Shown here piece by piece: positions 5,454 through 5,726 of a stretch of 5,726 bases of DNA. The notes under the pieces are model-generated. The model saw only the letters and a program-made list of their open reading frames with translations. It had not been told where the DNA came from and did no database searches. A program made the translations under genes and the position numbers. The stretch is from Promethearchaeota archaeon CR_4. GTDB lineage: Archaea > Asgardarchaeota > Lokiarchaeia > Sigyniarchaeales > CR-4. Each line of letters starts with the position of its first letter. Position 1 is the first letter of the stretch. The stretch spans positions 12,424 through 18,149 of the forward strand of contig MBAA01000201.1 in the NCBI GenBank assembly GCA_001940655.1, in the 5' to 3' direction.

Positions 5454-5726
5454 TATCCTACCAGCTCCTGGAGTTTCGTGCGTAGATTATCCGATTCCAT
5501 GAGAGATGAACCAACGAGGAACGCATCCGCACCGTAACTGTATAGTAATTCAATATCTTGTCGGGACTTGACTCCGCTCTCACTAATTATCGCCACATCG
5601 TCCCCCAACGACTCTCGTATCCGAGGTATTAAACGGCGGGAGGTCTCGAAATCAATTTTCAAGTCCTGTAAATTCCGATTGTTGACACCGATCAATTTCG
5701 GGCGAATTTGTTCGACAGAGGCAATT
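5453..5726 (-). CDS. trpC: Indole-3-glycerol-phosphate synthase (TrpC), C-terminal part (5' end beyond right edge)
   Basis: TrpC closes the indole ring to form indole-3-glycerol phosphate. Ninety codons plus the stop are present, about the last third of a ~250-residue TIM barrel. The frame stays open to the right edge, reading IASVEQIRPK before LIGVNNRNLQDL, so the gene is cut by the window and not truncated. The TTG at 5693-5695 encodes the Leu of this strand and is not a start. Visible motifs are GVNNRNL (barrel strand 6, with the conserved Asn pair), IISESGV (strand 7, with the Glu-Ser-Gly that bind substrate and phosphate) and AFLVGSSLM (strand 8, phosphate binding). The conserved spacing and motifs make the family certain. 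The catalytic Lys and Glu of the N-terminal half lie outside the window. Its stop shares one base with the trpF ATG. Confidence 0.95.
   Translation of the reverse strand, partial: IASVEQIRPKLIGVNNRNLQDLKIDFETSRRLIPRIRESLGDDVAIISESGVKSRQDIELLYSYGADAFLVGSSLMESDNLRTKLQELVG
5465..5469 (-). promoter_or_regulatory. Possible Shine-Dalgarno of trpF (AGGAG)
   Basis: AGGAG on the minus strand lies 11 bases before the trpF ATG, inside the end of trpC. The spacing is slightly long; because the trpC stop and trpF start share a base (TAATG), stop-restart reinitiation may contribute. Confidence 0.4.

Larger units (their letters stand above)
600..5726 (-). other. trp operon, order C-F-B-A-E-G, 5' end outside the window
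   Basis: Six tryptophan genes on one strand are joined by overlaps of 1, 8 and 4 bases, a 1-base gap and a final 4-base overlap. No spacer could hold a separate promoter, so a single mRNA is inferred. It ends at the T-run at 579-592. Relative to the common archaeal order trpEGCFBAD, this is a circular rearrangement with E-G last. trpD is not seen here. The promoter and any operator or leader lie beyond the right edge. Confidence 0.85.

Noticed and set aside
5453..5695. An 80-codon protein starting at TTG 5695
   Set aside because: The frame continues upstream to the window edge with TrpC-like sequence; TTG encodes the Leu before IGVNNRNL, so this is an incomplete trpC, not a short gene or pseudogene.
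1..5726. CRISPR array, insertion sequence, tRNA or rRNA gene
   Set aside because: No spaced direct repeats, terminal inverted repeats, transposase motifs or RNA-gene signatures were found; over 95% of the window is coding.

Overview
The window carries most of a tryptophan biosynthesis operon, followed by a second, shorter two-gene unit. All genes lie on the minus strand, so transcription runs from the right edge to the left edge. The order of transcription is trpC (3' part only), trpF, trpB, trpA, trpE, trpG, then a T-rich terminator and promoter region, then a small stand-alone RAM (Lrp/AsnC effector-binding) protein and the N-terminal part of an EamA/DMT-type membrane transporter that runs off the left edge.

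The source looks archaeal, with moderate confidence. The gap at 502-599 holds a T-run terminator without an obvious hairpin and archaeal-style TATA/BRE-like boxes. The 82-residue protein is a RAM module without the DNA-binding half. Start contexts are mixed: most trp starts have GGAGG/GAGG/AGGTGA-like Shine-Dalgarno sequences, while the RAM gene after the promoter has none. The sequence does not allow a lineage below domain level. G+C is moderate, near 50% in sampled lines of trpB and trpE and nearer 40% in much of trpF.

The six trp genes are packed without gaps. Successive junctions overlap by 1 nt (trpC/trpF), 8 nt (trpF/trpB) and 4 nt (trpB/trpA, ATGA), are separated by 1 nt (trpA/trpE), or overlap by 4 nt (trpE/trpG, ATGA), which implies one polycistronic mRNA. 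TrpE and TrpG form anthranilate synthase. TrpF and TrpC perform the isomerisation and ring closure to indole-3-glycerol phosphate. TrpA and TrpB form tryptophan synthase. Only trpD (anthranilate phosphoribosyltransferase) is missing from the set; it is not in the window and may lie upstream of trpC or elsewhere. The proteins keep their catalytic residues and look functional. TrpE also keeps the LLES and NPSPYM segments that form the tryptophan feedback site in characterised homologues.

The left 500 bases are the less ordinary part. The RAM protein gene and the transporter gene are 33 nt apart and appear to be co-transcribed from their own promoter just after the trp terminator. A small amino-acid sensor next to a possible metabolite exporter is a plausible amino-acid homeostasis unit, but this is inference. 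I did not find a clearly novel system, CRISPR array, mobile element or RNA gene.
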